From: Clostridiales bacterium
GTDB lineage: Bacteria; Bacillota; Clostridia; Oscillospirales; Oscillospiraceae
Length of the DNA: 64,000 nucleotides
Direction of reading: 5' to 3'
NCBI GenBank assembly: GCA_019415645.1
Contig: DXYV01000007.1
Location: forward strand, 36,145 to 100,144
The position numbers were made by a program, and so were the translations under genes. Shown here piece after piece: positions 1 through 8,900 of the stretch (its first letter is position 1; every line of letters begins with the position of its first letter). Below the pieces are notes generated by a model. That model was not told where the DNA came from. It did not search any database and was given only the letters and a program-made list of their open reading frames with translations.

Positions 1-23
1 GGACCCCATTTTTTATCTTGCTC

Positions 24-102
24 GGGCGAACTCAATTCGCCCTCCGCCAAGCGTTTGCTCCGCAAACCCTTGTGCGCGCTTACGCGCGTCCCGCTTCGCG
101 GG
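24..102. repeat. Chain of small GC-rich hairpins downstream of the response regulator gene
   Basis: Four short inverted repeats follow each other: 24-42 (arms gggcgaa/ttcgccc), 53-67 (gtttgc/gcaaac), about 74-88 (a gcgcg palindrome) and 90-102 (cccgc/gcggg). They lie just past the stop of the leftward response regulator gene and may act as a processing or weak termination region. No uridine tract sits directly after the strongest stem. A similar hairpin chain occurs at 54285-54470. Confidence 0.4.
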
Positions 103-129
103 TCCCTGCGAGGACGACCGCGGGACCGT

Positions 130-822
130 TCAAAAGCCCCACTTGTACCCGTAGCCCCATACCGTTGTGATGTACGTTGGATTCTGCGGGTCGTCCTCGA
201 TTTTGATTCGCAGGCGCCGGATGTTGACGTCCACGATCTTCAGCTCACCCAGGTAGTCTTTTCCCCATACAGCGGTCAGAATCTCCTCCCGGGAGATGGA
301 CTTGCCCGGATTGCTCATGAACAGCTTGACGATGGAATATTCCATCGGCGTCAGCTTGATGCGCTGTCCGTTCTTCTCCAGCGTCCGGTTGCGCAGGTTG
401 AGCAGGAACGGCGGCCGGCTGATCTCATCCTCGTCATTGGTCACCGGCTCCCCACCAGTCCGCCGGTACAACGCGTCCACCCGCGCGGTCAGTTCCGCCG
501 GAGAGAAGGGCTTGGTCACGTAGTCGTCCGCGCCGGTCATCAGGCCGGTGACCTTGTCCATCTCCTGGGTCCGGGCGGTGAGCATGATGATTCCCATTTG
601 GGCATTGGTGGCGCGAATCCGCCGGCAAACCTCAAAGCCGTCCATCTCACCCGGCAGCATGATGTCCAGCAGCGCCACTCGAATGTCCGGATTGCGCCTG
701 ATCTGCTCCAGCGCCTCCTCCCCGTTTTCCGCTTCGATGGTCTCGTATCCGGCGCGCTTCAAGTTGATGACCACAAAGCTGCGGATGTTGGATTCATCCT
801 CCAGCACCAATACTTTTTTCAC
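130..822 (-). CDS. OmpR/PhoB-family response regulator transcription factor
   Basis: 230-residue DNA-binding response regulator. The N-terminal receiver domain (about 1-118) shows the acidic pair near residues 8-9, the phosphoacceptor Asp about 53 in LLDIMLPG, the switch Thr in MLTART and the Lys in VTKPF. The C-terminal winged helix (about 130-228) ends in the typical TTVWGYGYKW wing. I chose a GTG start at 822 because GGGAGGAG lies 5-7 bases upstream; an ATG 39 bases further upstream would overlap the preceding gene. It follows a lipoprotein gene with a 26-base gap, so the two are probably co-transcribed. No histidine kinase gene is adjacent, so its partner and targets are unknown. Confidence 0.9.
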   Translation of the reverse strand: MKKVLVLEDESNIRSFVVINLKRAGYETIEAENGEEALEQIRRNPDIRVALLDIMLPGEMDGFEVCRRIRATNAQMGIIMLTARTQEMDKVTGLMTGADDYVTKPFSPAELTARVDALYRRTGGEPVTNDEDEISRPPFLLNLRNRTLEKNGQRIKLTPMEYSIVKLFMSNPGKSISREEILTAVWGKDYLGELKIVDVNIRRLRIKIEDDPQNPTYITTVWGYGYKWGF

Positions 823-848
823 GAGAGCTCCTCCCTTCCGCGGCCGCG

Positions 849-2204
849 TCAGCTTGTCCACTCGGTCTGTGACAATACGAAATGGCTGCTCAAATTTTCC
901 TGGTCCAGACCGCAGTCCCAGCCGACGTCAAAAAATTCCGCCGCATAGATCAATTTATTATCGCTTTGCAGCACAAACCGGTTGCCCAGCTGTGCGCGCA
1001 GTTCCTGGTTGACACCCTCCAGCCGGTAGATGCGCAGGAATTCCTGCGGCTCCGTCTCCTCGTCCCCGTTCCAGAGGGAGAATACCACCGCCTGCTCGCC
1101 CCGGGCCAGCTGACTGTTGTCCCGGGAGATCGTGATGTTCCCGAGCCAACTCTCCGGCAGGATGAGATACCAGCCGTCCGTAAAGTTGTGGTAGGTCAGC
1201 TGCACCAGCTCCGCATTCCCGGCCACATCAAACTGCAGCCAGCGGATGATCCAGAAATTCGGCGCGGCCGCCGTAGATTGGTACTCCTTCACGGCCATGG
1301 GATCAGGCAGCTCCAAAATCCCATCCGCATTGATGTCCGTGGGACTTACTTCTGTATAGTAGCGCATGGTCTGGGTGCTGTTGCCCGTGCGCTCGTTCAG
1401 CGTGATGTTGGTCAGAATTCCATCCTGAAGGGCAAACACGTCGGTCACCGCCAGATTGTCGGTCTTAGTGGTAATATAGACGGCCGGGATGTTATCTTTC
1501 AGATAGCCCTCCCGAATGCTGGTATCCGTACCCGCATCCAGCGACAGGAGCGCCGTGGCAGAGCGTAGCATCTGCCCGTCCGCATACACATAATATTCCG
1601 CCCATTTTTCCGTGGGGTCGGTCTCGCTGCTCTGGAACAGCAGCAATTCTCTGCGGTTGTCCCGGTCCAGGTCGCAGTCGATATAGCCCAGATTGTAGGA
1701 GGCCGGCACCATCAGCTCAATGGCGTCCGTCACCCCCAGCTGATAGGGTACCAGGGTATAGAGCCGGGAACTCTGCTGCCAGCTGACCACGATCTCTTTG
1801 GTCCCGTTTCCGTCCAGGTCCACATAATCCACCGAGTTGATGGCAATTCCGGACCCCTCTATGGTATAGGCCACCTCGTAGGTACCGTCCTGATTTTGAT
1901 GGAAAATGTAGATTTTCAGCTGCTGCTCTCCGGAATTGACCCGGAAAAACGCGATGGTGGATTCGCTGGCCCCGTCGCCATCCAGATCCTGAAGCTGTAC
2001 CGGGGCGGTATTGTCGCCGGTCCGGGGTGCGGCATACTCCGCGCCCAGCTCAGACAGCACTGCGTTGATGGTATTATCCAGATCTACATAGTCCTGGGGC
2101 ATCTTGGGCAGGCTGAACAGGTCCTCCGCCGTTTTGGAAAAGCAACCGGACAATAACAGCACCAGGCCCAATGTAACCACTGTTAGGAATCCCTTTCGTC
2201 TCAT
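849..2204 (-). CDS. Lipoprotein with FG-GAP/VCBS-like calcium-binding repeats
   Basis: 451-residue predicted lipoprotein. The N-terminus has a basic start, a hydrophobic core and a lipobox LLSGC, so it should be lipid-anchored on the outer face of the membrane. Spaced acidic motifs DLDGDG, DLDGNG, DLDRDN and DINADG resemble the Ca-binding loops of FG-GAP/VCBS beta-propeller repeats. Start ATG at 2204 is preceded by AAAGGAGAGG. It is the first gene of a two-gene leftward unit with a response regulator, which suggests an envelope-sensing role, but no enzymatic motif is visible. The function is unknown; a surface ligand-binding or sensor-accessory role is inference. Confidence 0.75.
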   Translation of the reverse strand: MRRKGFLTVVTLGLVLLLSGCFSKTAEDLFSLPKMPQDYVDLDNTINAVLSELGAEYAAPRTGDNTAPVQLQDLDGDGASESTIAFFRVNSGEQQLKIYIFHQNQDGTYEVAYTIEGSGIAINSVDYVDLDGNGTKEIVVSWQQSSRLYTLVPYQLGVTDAIELMVPASYNLGYIDCDLDRDNRRELLLFQSSETDPTEKWAEYYVYADGQMLRSATALLSLDAGTDTSIREGYLKDNIPAVYITTKTDNLAVTDVFALQDGILTNITLNERTGNSTQTMRYYTEVSPTDINADGILELPDPMAVKEYQSTAAAPNFWIIRWLQFDVAGNAELVQLTYHNFTDGWYLILPESWLGNITISRDNSQLARGEQAVVFSLWNGDEETEPQEFLRIYRLEGVNQELRAQLGNRFVLQSDNKLIYAAEFFDVGWDCGLDQENLSSHFVLSQTEWTS

Positions 2205-2328
2205 CGTTCCGGCCTCTCCTTTCCAAATTTTCCAATCAATCGGTCCTGTTCATAAAAACGCAAGACTATCATACCACAGTCCGGAGCATTTGGGTATCAT
2301 AATTTCTGCAAAAATTTTATTTTCTTTC

Positions 2329-2357
2329 TTTACAAATGGCAAAAACCCTGTTATAAT
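2329..2357 (+). promoter_or_regulatory. Promoter of the tRNA-Arg gene
   Basis: The -35 TTTACA (2329-2334) and the -10 TATAAT (2352-2357) are separated by exactly 17 bases and sit 25 bases before the tRNA. Confidence 0.8.
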
Positions 2358-2382
2358 GCTTTGGTAGCCCAAAATTGGATAT

Positions 2383-2459
2383 GCGCCCGTAGCTCAGCTG
2401 GATAGAGTGTCAGACTCCGACTCTGAAGGTCGTGCGTTCGAATCGCATCGGGCGTACCA
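2383..2459 (+). tRNA. tRNA-Arg (anticodon CCG)
   Basis: A 77-base cloverleaf. The acceptor stem GCGCCCG pairs with CGGGCGT (one G-U), the D-arm is GCTCAGCTGGATAGAGT, the anticodon stem TCAGA/TCTGA has loop CTCCGAC (anticodon CCG, reads CGG), the T-loop is GTTCGAAT, and CCA is encoded. It has its own promoter and a terminator directly downstream. Confidence 0.95.
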
Positions 2460-2460
2460 A

Positions 2461-2497
2461 AAAGAAAGACATCTGCTTTGCAGATGTCTTTCTTTTT
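2461..2497 (+). terminator. Rho-independent terminator of tRNA-Arg
   Basis: A 16-bp perfect stem (2461-2476 with 2480-2495), TTT loop, ending in a run of T. Confidence 0.85.
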
Positions 2498-2703
2498 GGG
2501 TTTCACCGCCCGGAGGGCGGCTCCACCCTTCGGTAATTGAAATGCTCGGGGTTCAGGGTCGGCAGAGCCGCCCCTGCGCAATTCCCGACCTATGGCCGGG
2601 AATTTACGCGGCCGCTCGGCGCGCAGCCCAGAAGGGCCGTGAGGTGGTCCCTCTGTACTTTTTGAAATCTCAAAATATCGATTTCTGGTCCTTCTTCCAA
2701 AGT
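2498..2703. other. Hairpin-rich non-coding spacer
   Basis: No convincing gene on either strand. The spacer contains small inverted repeats, among them cgcccggagggcgg and an arm pair aattcccg/cgggaatt around 2580-2605. It separates the tRNA unit from the convergent transporter operon. Confidence 0.4.
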
Positions 2704-2742
2704 AAAAGGCCCTGTAACCCTAATAGGGTTACAGGGCCTTTT
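2704..2742. terminator. Bidirectional terminator after the transporter-methyltransferase operon
   Basis: A stem of about 16 bp (aaggccctgtaaccct with its complement) around a TAAT loop. It is followed by T-runs on both strands (TTTTT rightward, TTTTAC leftward). It lies about 70 bases after the methyltransferase stop. Confidence 0.85.
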
Positions 2743-2809
2743 TGCGTTTTTCTTTTGCTCCCTCGTGGACCCGCCAACATAAAAAACGTTGCACGGCCGT
2801 CTGATCGCG

Positions 2810-3640
2810 TCATCCCTGTGGGGCCCACCACACTACACCGCTGCGGTACCTGACTGCGGCGCGCCAGCTGCCGTCTGCCTCTCGTTTGAAGTGGCGGCAC
2901 AGGATGTCTTTGGCTGTGTCCGGGTCCATGGCGCCTGGAGCGCAACGGGCGCACTCTCCCCGTACCAGGGCGTCCGTGTCGGGGTAGACCAGCTCCTTTT
3001 CATAGGGAAGTACCAGCACATTGGCGTCAATGCCCATCTGGTAGAGTACCCCCACAAAGTAGATGTAGTCCTTCCACTCCCAGGACACCCTCCCCCCGGC
3101 CTCGTCCAGCTCCCGCACCCAAGCGGGGGCCAGCCCGGTGTTCATTCCTGCCACGCACAGCTTATTGGCCGCCCGGGTCATCCGGGCAAAGCAGTCTGCC
3201 AAATTCTCCTGGCGGTAAAAGCAGTTGTAACCGAAGACCAGGTCATAGGTTTTTTCCGGGATGAACTCCTCCCACTTGGCGTGATAGCTCCGCAGGTTGT
3301 GGAAACCACGCTCCGCCCCCGCCCGGAGGACGAAGTCCAACACGTCCCGGGAGAGGTCCACACAGGCGACCTCCCGGCACAGGGCCGCCAGATCCAGGGT
3401 GTAGCTGCCCCAGCCGGGGCCCAGCTCCAGGGCGGACTCTACCCCATAGCTCCGGAACAGAGGCCGCAGGTGCCGGAGCACCTGCCGGGTGGAGGGCTCC
3501 GGCGCGTAGCTTTTCCGGGCCATAAAGTCCCGCCAGAAGGCCCGCTCCGCCCCGTCGTCGTGCATCCGGCGGGAGGGGCTGGCCGCCACATGGCTGGCCC
3601 ATATCTGGTTGAAATCGGGCAGGGACGCCCGCTGTCTCAT
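2810..3640 (-). CDS. Class I SAM-dependent methyltransferase of the B12-riboswitch operon
   Basis: 276-residue methyltransferase. The glycine-rich SAM loop ELGPGWG (72-78) follows a beta strand and is followed by the acidic strand-2 end CVDLSRDV. After it come a YDLVFGYNCFY segment and a long variable C-terminal region, so the substrate cannot be read. It starts 12 bases after the stop of the last ATPase gene and ends just before the operon terminator. It is therefore the last gene of the riboswitch-controlled Nik/Opp-type transporter operon. Family membership is clear. A role in modifying the transported ligand or a metallophore is inference; small-molecule or protein methylation elsewhere is equally possible. 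Confidence 0.8.
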   Translation of the reverse strand: MRQRASLPDFNQIWASHVAASPSRRMHDDGAERAFWRDFMARKSYAPEPSTRQVLRHLRPLFRSYGVESALELGPGWGSYTLDLAALCREVACVDLSRDVLDFVLRAGAERGFHNLRSYHAKWEEFIPEKTYDLVFGYNCFYRQENLADCFARMTRAANKLCVAGMNTGLAPAWVRELDEAGGRVSWEWKDYIYFVGVLYQMGIDANVLVLPYEKELVYPDTDALVRGECARCAPGAMDPDTAKDILCRHFKREADGSWRAAVRYRSGVVWWAPQG

Positions 3641-3652
3641 TTCAGTTCCTCC

Positions 3653-4432
3653 TCACTCCCAATGGTGGTAGGCGTACAGCAGTTCCTTGGTATAGGGATG
3701 GGTGGGATTCTCCATGATCTGCGTCCGTTCCCCCACCTCCACCAGCTTTCCCCGCTGCATGACGCCGATGGTGTGGCTGATCCAGCCCAGCAGCTCAATG
3801 TCATGGGTGATGTACAAGTAGGTGAGCCCCAGCCGCTCCTGGAGCTCTTTCAGCAGATTCATGACGCTGGCCTGCACCGACACGTCCAGCATGGAGGTGG
3901 GCTCGTCCAGCAGCAGCACCTCCGGCTCCAGGAGCAGAGCCCGGCAGATCACCAGCCGCTGGCCCTCCCCCCCGCTGATCTGGTGGGGATAGCGGGAAAG
4001 CAGGTACTCCGGCAGACCTACCTGGGCCAGGGCGGCCAAAATCTGTTCCATCCGTTCCTCCCGGCCGCACCCGATCTGGTGAATGGCCAGGGCCTCCAGC
4101 AGACTGTCCCGCACCCGCATGGAGGGGTCCAGAGAGGCCTCCGGGTTCTGGAAAATCATCTGTACCCGCCGGTGGTAGGCCTTGCCCGACTCCCCTTTCA
4201 AACTGGAGATGTCCGCCCCTTCAAACAAAATCCGCCCCGCCGTGGGACGGAGCACCCGGGTGATCATACGGGACAAAGTGGTCTTGCCGCATCCGCTGTT
4301 GCCCACCAGGCCGAAGGTCTTGCCCCGCTCCAGGGCAAAGCTGACGTGGTCCACCGCCCGGACGGTGTGGGTGCGGAACACACCGCTGGTAAAGTCGCGG
4401 CATACCCCCTCCAGCTCCAACACATCAGGCAT
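3653..4432 (-). CDS. Nickel/oligopeptide-type ABC transporter ATP-binding protein (DppF/NikE-like)
   Basis: 259-residue cytoplasmic ATPase of an Opp/Dpp/Nik importer. Walker A is GNSGCGKTT, the Q-loop lies near IFQNPEASLDP, the signature is ISGGEGQR, Walker B is LLLDEPTSML with the catalytic Glu, and the switch His is in YITHDIE. It overlaps the preceding ATPase gene by 8 bases, so the two are translationally coupled and should form the ATPase pair. The normal second ATPase in this family has a C-terminal oligopeptide-binding extension; here the C-terminus is short. Confidence 0.92.
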   Translation of the reverse strand: MPDVLELEGVCRDFTSGVFRTHTVRAVDHVSFALERGKTFGLVGNSGCGKTTLSRMITRVLRPTAGRILFEGADISSLKGESGKAYHRRVQMIFQNPEASLDPSMRVRDSLLEALAIHQIGCGREERMEQILAALAQVGLPEYLLSRYPHQISGGEGQRLVICRALLLEPEVLLLDEPTSMLDVSVQASVMNLLKELQERLGLTYLYITHDIELLGWISHTIGVMQRGKLVEVGERTQIMENPTHPYTKELLYAYHHWE

Positions 4433-5366
4433 AGAGAAAGCACCTCACCTTCCCGCCGCCGGGCCGCTCCAGATCTCCCGGCTTCTCCTTCCCGCAGCGC
4501 TCCGCGGCCCTGGCGCACCGGGGATAGAAAGGGCAGCCCTGGTGTTTCAGCCGGCCGGGGTCCGGCGGCGGGATGGGCACCATGCCCCGGCTGGGCAGGG
4601 CGCGAATCAGTCCGGCGGTGTAGGGGTGGCGGGGGTGCTCCATGACCTCCGCCGCCGGGCCCTGCTCGACGATCTGGCCCATATAGAGCACCCGAAGATC
4701 GTCGCACAGCCGCCGGGCCAGCTCCAAATCATGGGTGATGAGGAGCATACTGCTGTGATGCTGAAGATGAATCTGCCGGAGGACGGCGCACACTTGGCCG
4801 CGCAGGACGGCATCCAGACCCTTGGTGGGCTCGTCGGCGATCACCCACCCCGGCCGGCAAGCCAGACCCAGGGCGGACACCAGCCGCTGGTTCATGCCGC
4901 CGCTCATCTGGAAGGCATACTGATTGAGAATCCGCTCCGGTTCCTCAAAGCCGAACTGCCCCAGCAGCTCCGCCGCCCGGGCCTCCGCGCGCCTCCTGGT
5001 TGTTCCGCCGTGGGCGGTGATGGACTCCGTGAGCTGCCGTTTCAGCTTCATTACCGGGTCCAGAGATGCGTTGGGATTTTGGGGAATCAGGCCAATAGCC
5101 GCCCCCCGCAGCTTCCGCAGCTCCCGCAGGGGCATGGAGTAGAGCTCCTGCCCGCCGAACCAGCACTCTCCCGTGATCCGTGCCGTGTTGGGCAGCAGCC
5201 GCAGCAGGGACAGGCCCATGACGCTCTTGCCGCTGCCGCTCTCCCCAATGACACCGGAGATTCGCCCGGACCGGAAGGTAGTGGACAGGTCATCCACCGC
5301 CTTCACCGGACCTTGGGCGGTATCGAAATACACCGACAGGCCGCGGATTTCAATATCTGGCACCAT
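4425..5366 (-). CDS. Nickel/oligopeptide-type ABC transporter ATP-binding protein (DppD/NikD-like)
   Basis: 313-residue ATPase partner. Walker A is GESGSGKSV, the signature-like motif is MSGGMNQR, Walker B is WVIADEPTKGLD, and the switch His is in LITHDLE. The C-terminal OppD/F cysteine-rich segment has several Cys (CPFYPRCARAAERC). The start at 5366 has AAGGAG eight bases upstream and lies 2 bases beyond the stop of the permease gene. The longer open frame upstream has no such site. It works with the 3653-4432 product to energise the two permeases. Confidence 0.92.
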   Translation of the reverse strand: MVPDIEIRGLSVYFDTAQGPVKAVDDLSTTFRSGRISGVIGESGSGKSVMGLSLLRLLPNTARITGECWFGGQELYSMPLRELRKLRGAAIGLIPQNPNASLDPVMKLKRQLTESITAHGGTTRRRAEARAAELLGQFGFEEPERILNQYAFQMSGGMNQRLVSALGLACRPGWVIADEPTKGLDAVLRGQVCAVLRQIHLQHHSSMLLITHDLELARRLCDDLRVLYMGQIVEQGPAAEVMEHPRHPYTAGLIRALPSRGMVPIPPPDPGRLKHQGCPFYPRCARAAERCGKEKPGDLERPGGGKVRCFLYA

Positions 5367-5368
5367 GG

Positions 5369-6205
5369 TCACAGCTCCTTCACGGAATCCTGCTTCACAT
5401 CCAGCCGGTCGCGCAGCAGGTCCCCCAGCAGGTTGATGGACAGGGCGAGCAGGATGATACAGAGGCCCGGCGCCCACAGGAGATGGGGCGCGGTGCGGAA
5501 GTAACGCCGGGCGGAACCGCTGATCATCTCCCCCCAGTCCGGAGTAGGGGGCTGAATACCGATTCCCAGGTAACTCAGTCCCGCCACCGACAGCACCACC
5601 CGGCCCACCCGGGTGGTGAACAGAATGATGATGTTGGTCCGGATATTGGGCAGCACGTGGCGCAGAATGATGCGCAGGTGCCCCGCCCCCAGACAGCGCA
5701 TCCCCTCGATGTACAGCTCCCCCTTGATTTTCAGTACCTCTCCCCGCACCAGGCGGGAAAACCCCACCCAGGAGGTGAGCACCAGAGCCAGCAGAATGCT
5801 CTGGGTGCTGGACTCCAGCACGCCCACCAGTGCGATCATGAGAATCATGCCGGGCAGGCCCTGAAAGATGTTGGAGATGCCGGTGATCACCGCGTCCACC
5901 ACGCCGCCGCAGTAGCCGGCGGCGATTCCCACCACCAGCCCCACGGCCATGGAACAGCAGGTGGCCGCCACCGCCAGCAGCAGAGAGGCCCGGCCGCCGT
6001 AGATCACGCGGCTGAGTACATCCCGGCCCAGGGCGTCGGTGCCCAGAGGATGGGCCCAGCTGGGGTCGGCCAGCCGGTTGCTCATGTCGATCTGAAGGGG
6101 ATCATAAGGGGCCAGCCAGGGAGCAAAGATGGTCATGAGGACAATCGCCAGCAGGATGCCAGCCACGATGGCAAGCTCGATGTTCTGTTTTCGGCGGTTC
6201 GTCAT
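5369..6205 (-). CDS. ABC transporter permease (DppC/NikC-like)
   Basis: 278-residue inner-membrane permease. An N-terminal membrane segment (about 9-28) is followed by the family landmarks WAHPLGTDALGRDVLSR and then by five more hydrophobic segments. The EAA-type loop that contacts the ATPases is around EGMRCLGAGHLRIILRHVLPN. Start 6205 has GGGAGGAG upstream and overlaps the stop of the other permease (ATGA), so translation is coupled. Confidence 0.92.
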   Translation of the reverse strand: MTNRRKQNIELAIVAGILLAIVLMTIFAPWLAPYDPLQIDMSNRLADPSWAHPLGTDALGRDVLSRVIYGGRASLLLAVAATCCSMAVGLVVGIAAGYCGGVVDAVITGISNIFQGLPGMILMIALVGVLESSTQSILLALVLTSWVGFSRLVRGEVLKIKGELYIEGMRCLGAGHLRIILRHVLPNIRTNIIILFTTRVGRVVLSVAGLSYLGIGIQPPTPDWGEMISGSARRYFRTAPHLLWAPGLCIILLALSINLLGDLLRDRLDVKQDSVKEL

Positions 6206-7155
6206 GCCTCTCCTCCCTGTATGCGAATCTTCGGATCCACCAGAATATACAGCAGGTCGATGGCCAGGGTAATGAGCACGAAGGTAGTACCGGTAACCAG
6301 CACATAACCCTGAATCACTGGATAGTCCCGGTTCTGGATGGCGGAGAGCACATAGCTGCCCAGGCCAGGGATGGCGAAGATATTCTCGATGATCGTGCTG
6401 CCGCCCAAAATCTCCCCGAAGTAGTTGCCCACCAGGGTGATGATAGGCACCAGCGAGTTGCGGAAGGCATGGCCCAGCACGACCGCCTTCTGGGAAATCC
6501 CCTTGGCATTGGCCACCAGAATATACTGCTCCCCCATCTGGGCCAAAAGATTGCCCCGGGTAAAGCGGGAGGTTGACCCAATGTTGGCGGCAGCCAGAGC
6601 CATGGCAGGAAGAATCAGGGAAAGAATGCCGCGGTCCAGCCCGCTGGTCGGCAGCAGGTGGAGCCACTCAGCAAATACGGTAATGAGAAAGAGAGCCAGC
6701 CAGAATCCGGGCACGGACAGAAGCAGGGTGGACAGGGCCTTGAGCACAGTATCCAGCCAGGTGCCCCGGCAGGCCGCCATCAGCACGCCCCCGCCTACGC
6801 CAAAGATCACCGCCGCTGCCAGGGCCGCCAGGGACACCTGGAGGGTGATCGGCAGGCGGGTCAGCAGCTCCTTGGCAATGTCCCGGTTGCCGGTATAAGA
6901 GCGGCCCAGATCTCCATGGAGGGCCTTCCCCAGCCAGTCCAGGTACTGCGCCGGCAGGGACTTGTCCAGCCCCAGCTCGGCCCGCATGGCCGCCCGGTCC
7001 TCCTCGGTGGGGAACTCGATTCCGATACGGAACAGGGCGTCGTCCACCGGATCGCCGGGGGCGATTCGGCCCAGCAGGAAGGCTGCCAGGGAGATGCCCA
7101 GGAGCACCGGGATGAGCAGGAGCAGCCTGCGGCCGATGTACTGCAAAATCGCCAT
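6202..7155 (-). CDS. ABC transporter permease (DppB/NikB-like)
   Basis: 317-residue permease with about six membrane segments. The N-terminal helix (about 7-28) is followed by the family stretch with GDPVDDALFRIG and an extracytoplasmic domain. The EAA loop reads NAKGISQKAVVLGHAFRNSLVPI. It pairs with the 5369-6205 permease to form the channel. It is separated from the binding-protein gene by 87 bases that hold a stable stem-loop. Confidence 0.92.
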   Translation of the reverse strand: MAILQYIGRRLLLLIPVLLGISLAAFLLGRIAPGDPVDDALFRIGIEFPTEEDRAAMRAELGLDKSLPAQYLDWLGKALHGDLGRSYTGNRDIAKELLTRLPITLQVSLAALAAAVIFGVGGGVLMAACRGTWLDTVLKALSTLLLSVPGFWLALFLITVFAEWLHLLPTSGLDRGILSLILPAMALAAANIGSTSRFTRGNLLAQMGEQYILVANAKGISQKAVVLGHAFRNSLVPIITLVGNYFGEILGGSTIIENIFAIPGLGSYVLSAIQNRDYPVIQGYVLVTGTTFVLITLAIDLLYILVDPKIRIQGGEA

Positions 7156-7189
7156 GGTTCACCGCCTTTGTGTTGGAAGTTGGGAGGCA

Positions 7190-7214
7190 GGGCCCCCGCA
7201 AGGCGCGGGGGTCC
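7190..7214 (-). other. Intercistronic stem-loop between binding protein and permease genes
   Basis: 10-bp arms gggcccccgc and gcgggggtcc with a short loop and no T-run. In transporter operons such structures often stabilise the upstream binding-protein mRNA and lower downstream expression; that role is inference here. Confidence 0.55.
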
Positions 7215-7242
7215 TGTCATTCAGAAGCCGGATCGGGATGGG

Positions 7243-8856
7243 TCACTCCGCCCAGCAGACCTGGGTATAGCCGGTGAGGCCGTATACCGTGGCCTCATAG
7301 CCAGTGATCTGGCTGGAGGAAGCCACCACCTCCTGGGAATAGAGCATGGGGATGTTGGGAAAGTCCACGGCGGAGATCTCCTGGAGCTCGGTGTAAATCT
7401 CGGCCAGCCGATTGGCATCCAGGCAGGCGGCCGCCTCGTCGATCAGCTCATCCACATGGTCGTTGTGGTAGCCCAGACCGTAGCTGATGTTAGTGCTGCC
7501 CTCCGAGTACAGAAAGCCCTTAAACAGGGAGAAGGGATTGGCGGAGGGCAGGCCCTGGATCTTGAGGCACAGGTTGTAGTTGCCGGCCTCCATCTCCTCC
7601 TTGCAGGGTCCCCAGTCCATGAGCTGGATGTTCACGGTGATGTTCGTGCCCTCGATATTCTCCAGCAGGGCCTGGATGTATTCGGCCTCCTCCTGATAGG
7701 GATAGCGGTTGGCGTCCACCGTGGGAAGAAGGAAGCGCAGCTCCACCGGCTGGTCGCCCACGACCTCCCGGATGAGCTCCATGCCCCGCTCCGGGTCGTA
7801 GTTCACCGGCTGTTCCTCATAGAAGGCGGAGGTGTAGCTCAAAAAGCCGCCGGCAGCGATTCCATAGCCGTTGTAGAAGCTGTCGATGATGGTCTGCCGG
7901 TCGATGAGCAGGGACAGGCCCTCCCGCATGCGCACATCGTTGAAGGGGAAGGAACCGCCGTTGACGTTGAGGAAGTGGGTAATGCCCGAGTCGCCTACGG
8001 ACACGTTATAGGCCGGGTCGTCGGCAATCTCGGCGGCCTGGGAGGGAGAGATGGCGCCCAGATCACACAGGCCCTGCACCTCGCCGGCCCGGAGGGCGGT
8101 GTAACGGGTCTCGGCGTCGGGAATCACCTTAAAGCGGAAGGTCTGGGCGATGCCGGGCGTTCCCCAGTAGTTGTCGTTGCGGGTAATCACGCAGTATTGA
8201 CCCAGCACGTTCTCGGTCACTACATAGGGGCCGGTGCCGATGGGGAATCCATTGAAGGTGCCGTCCTCGGCAAAACAGGAGGGCTCGAAGATGGCGGAGC
8301 CGTAGTTGACCATGGTGTAGTCCAGCAGGGGCTGGCCGCTCTCAAAGGTGAGCACCACGGTGTAGTCGTCGGTCTTTTCATAGGACAGCAGTCCGGGATA
8401 GATGGTGTCGATATTCAGACCATAGAAGGAGGACTCGAAGGGTCCCTTCTTCATCCGGTCGAAGTTGGCCAGTACAATGTCGGCGTTGAAAGGGGTGCCG
8501 TTGGAAAAGGTGACCCCCTCCCGCAGGTAGAAGGTCCATACCGTGGCATCCTCATTGTGTTCCCAGCTGGTGGCCAGGGCGGGGGCCGGCTTGTTGTTCT
8601 CGTCCTTAGTAATCAGGGGTTCCCAGATTCCCAGGGACATGGAGGCGTAGTAGGCGTCCTGTTCGCCGGGGCACTGGTCGCGGGAGGCGGCAAAGACGAT
8701 TTCCCGGGTCTGATCCACCTCTGCGGCCGGGGTTTCCGTGTCCACAGGGGCGGAGGGCGAAGCCGACGGCGCCGCGGTTTCATTCCCGCAGGCGGCCAGG
8801 GACAAGGACAGGACACAGGCGATGGACAACAACAAGGACAATGTGCGTTTCTTCAT
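7243..8856 (-). CDS. Family 5 extracellular solute-binding lipoprotein of the B12-regulated transporter
   Basis: 537-residue substrate-binding protein. The signal peptide ends in the lipobox LAAC (Cys 23). A Ser/Pro/Ala linker precedes the family 5 (Opp/Nik) fold, with typical segments such as WEPLITKDENNKPAPALATSW, VWTFYLREGVTFSNGTPFNADIV and NVNGGSFPFNDVRMREGLSLLIDR. ATG 8856 is preceded by AAAGGAG. It is the first gene after the cobalamin riboswitch, which points to cobalt, a corrinoid precursor or a related ligand. Sequence alone cannot separate this from peptide or nickel binding. Confidence 0.92.
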   Translation of the reverse strand: MKKRTLSLLLSIACVLSLSLAACGNETAAPSASPSAPVDTETPAAEVDQTREIVFAASRDQCPGEQDAYYASMSLGIWEPLITKDENNKPAPALATSWEHNEDATVWTFYLREGVTFSNGTPFNADIVLANFDRMKKGPFESSFYGLNIDTIYPGLLSYEKTDDYTVVLTFESGQPLLDYTMVNYGSAIFEPSCFAEDGTFNGFPIGTGPYVVTENVLGQYCVITRNDNYWGTPGIAQTFRFKVIPDAETRYTALRAGEVQGLCDLGAISPSQAAEIADDPAYNVSVGDSGITHFLNVNGGSFPFNDVRMREGLSLLIDRQTIIDSFYNGYGIAAGGFLSYTSAFYEEQPVNYDPERGMELIREVVGDQPVELRFLLPTVDANRYPYQEEAEYIQALLENIEGTNITVNIQLMDWGPCKEEMEAGNYNLCLKIQGLPSANPFSLFKGFLYSEGSTNISYGLGYHNDHVDELIDEAAACLDANRLAEIYTELQEISAVDFPNIPMLYSQEVVASSSQITGYEATVYGLTGYTQVCWAE

Positions 8857-8900
8857 GATCGGTTCTCCTTTCAAATATTTGACGCATGAATCGACGCACA

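Noticed and set aside
2789..4645. Long rightward open frame opposite the methyltransferase and ATPase genes
   Set aside because: It is antisense to two clearly recognised genes, has no domain pattern, and is explained by high GC content.
6658..8889. 743-codon rightward open frame opposite the binding-protein gene
   Set aside because: Antisense to a well-supported family 5 binding protein; composition is typical of a GC-rich shadow frame.
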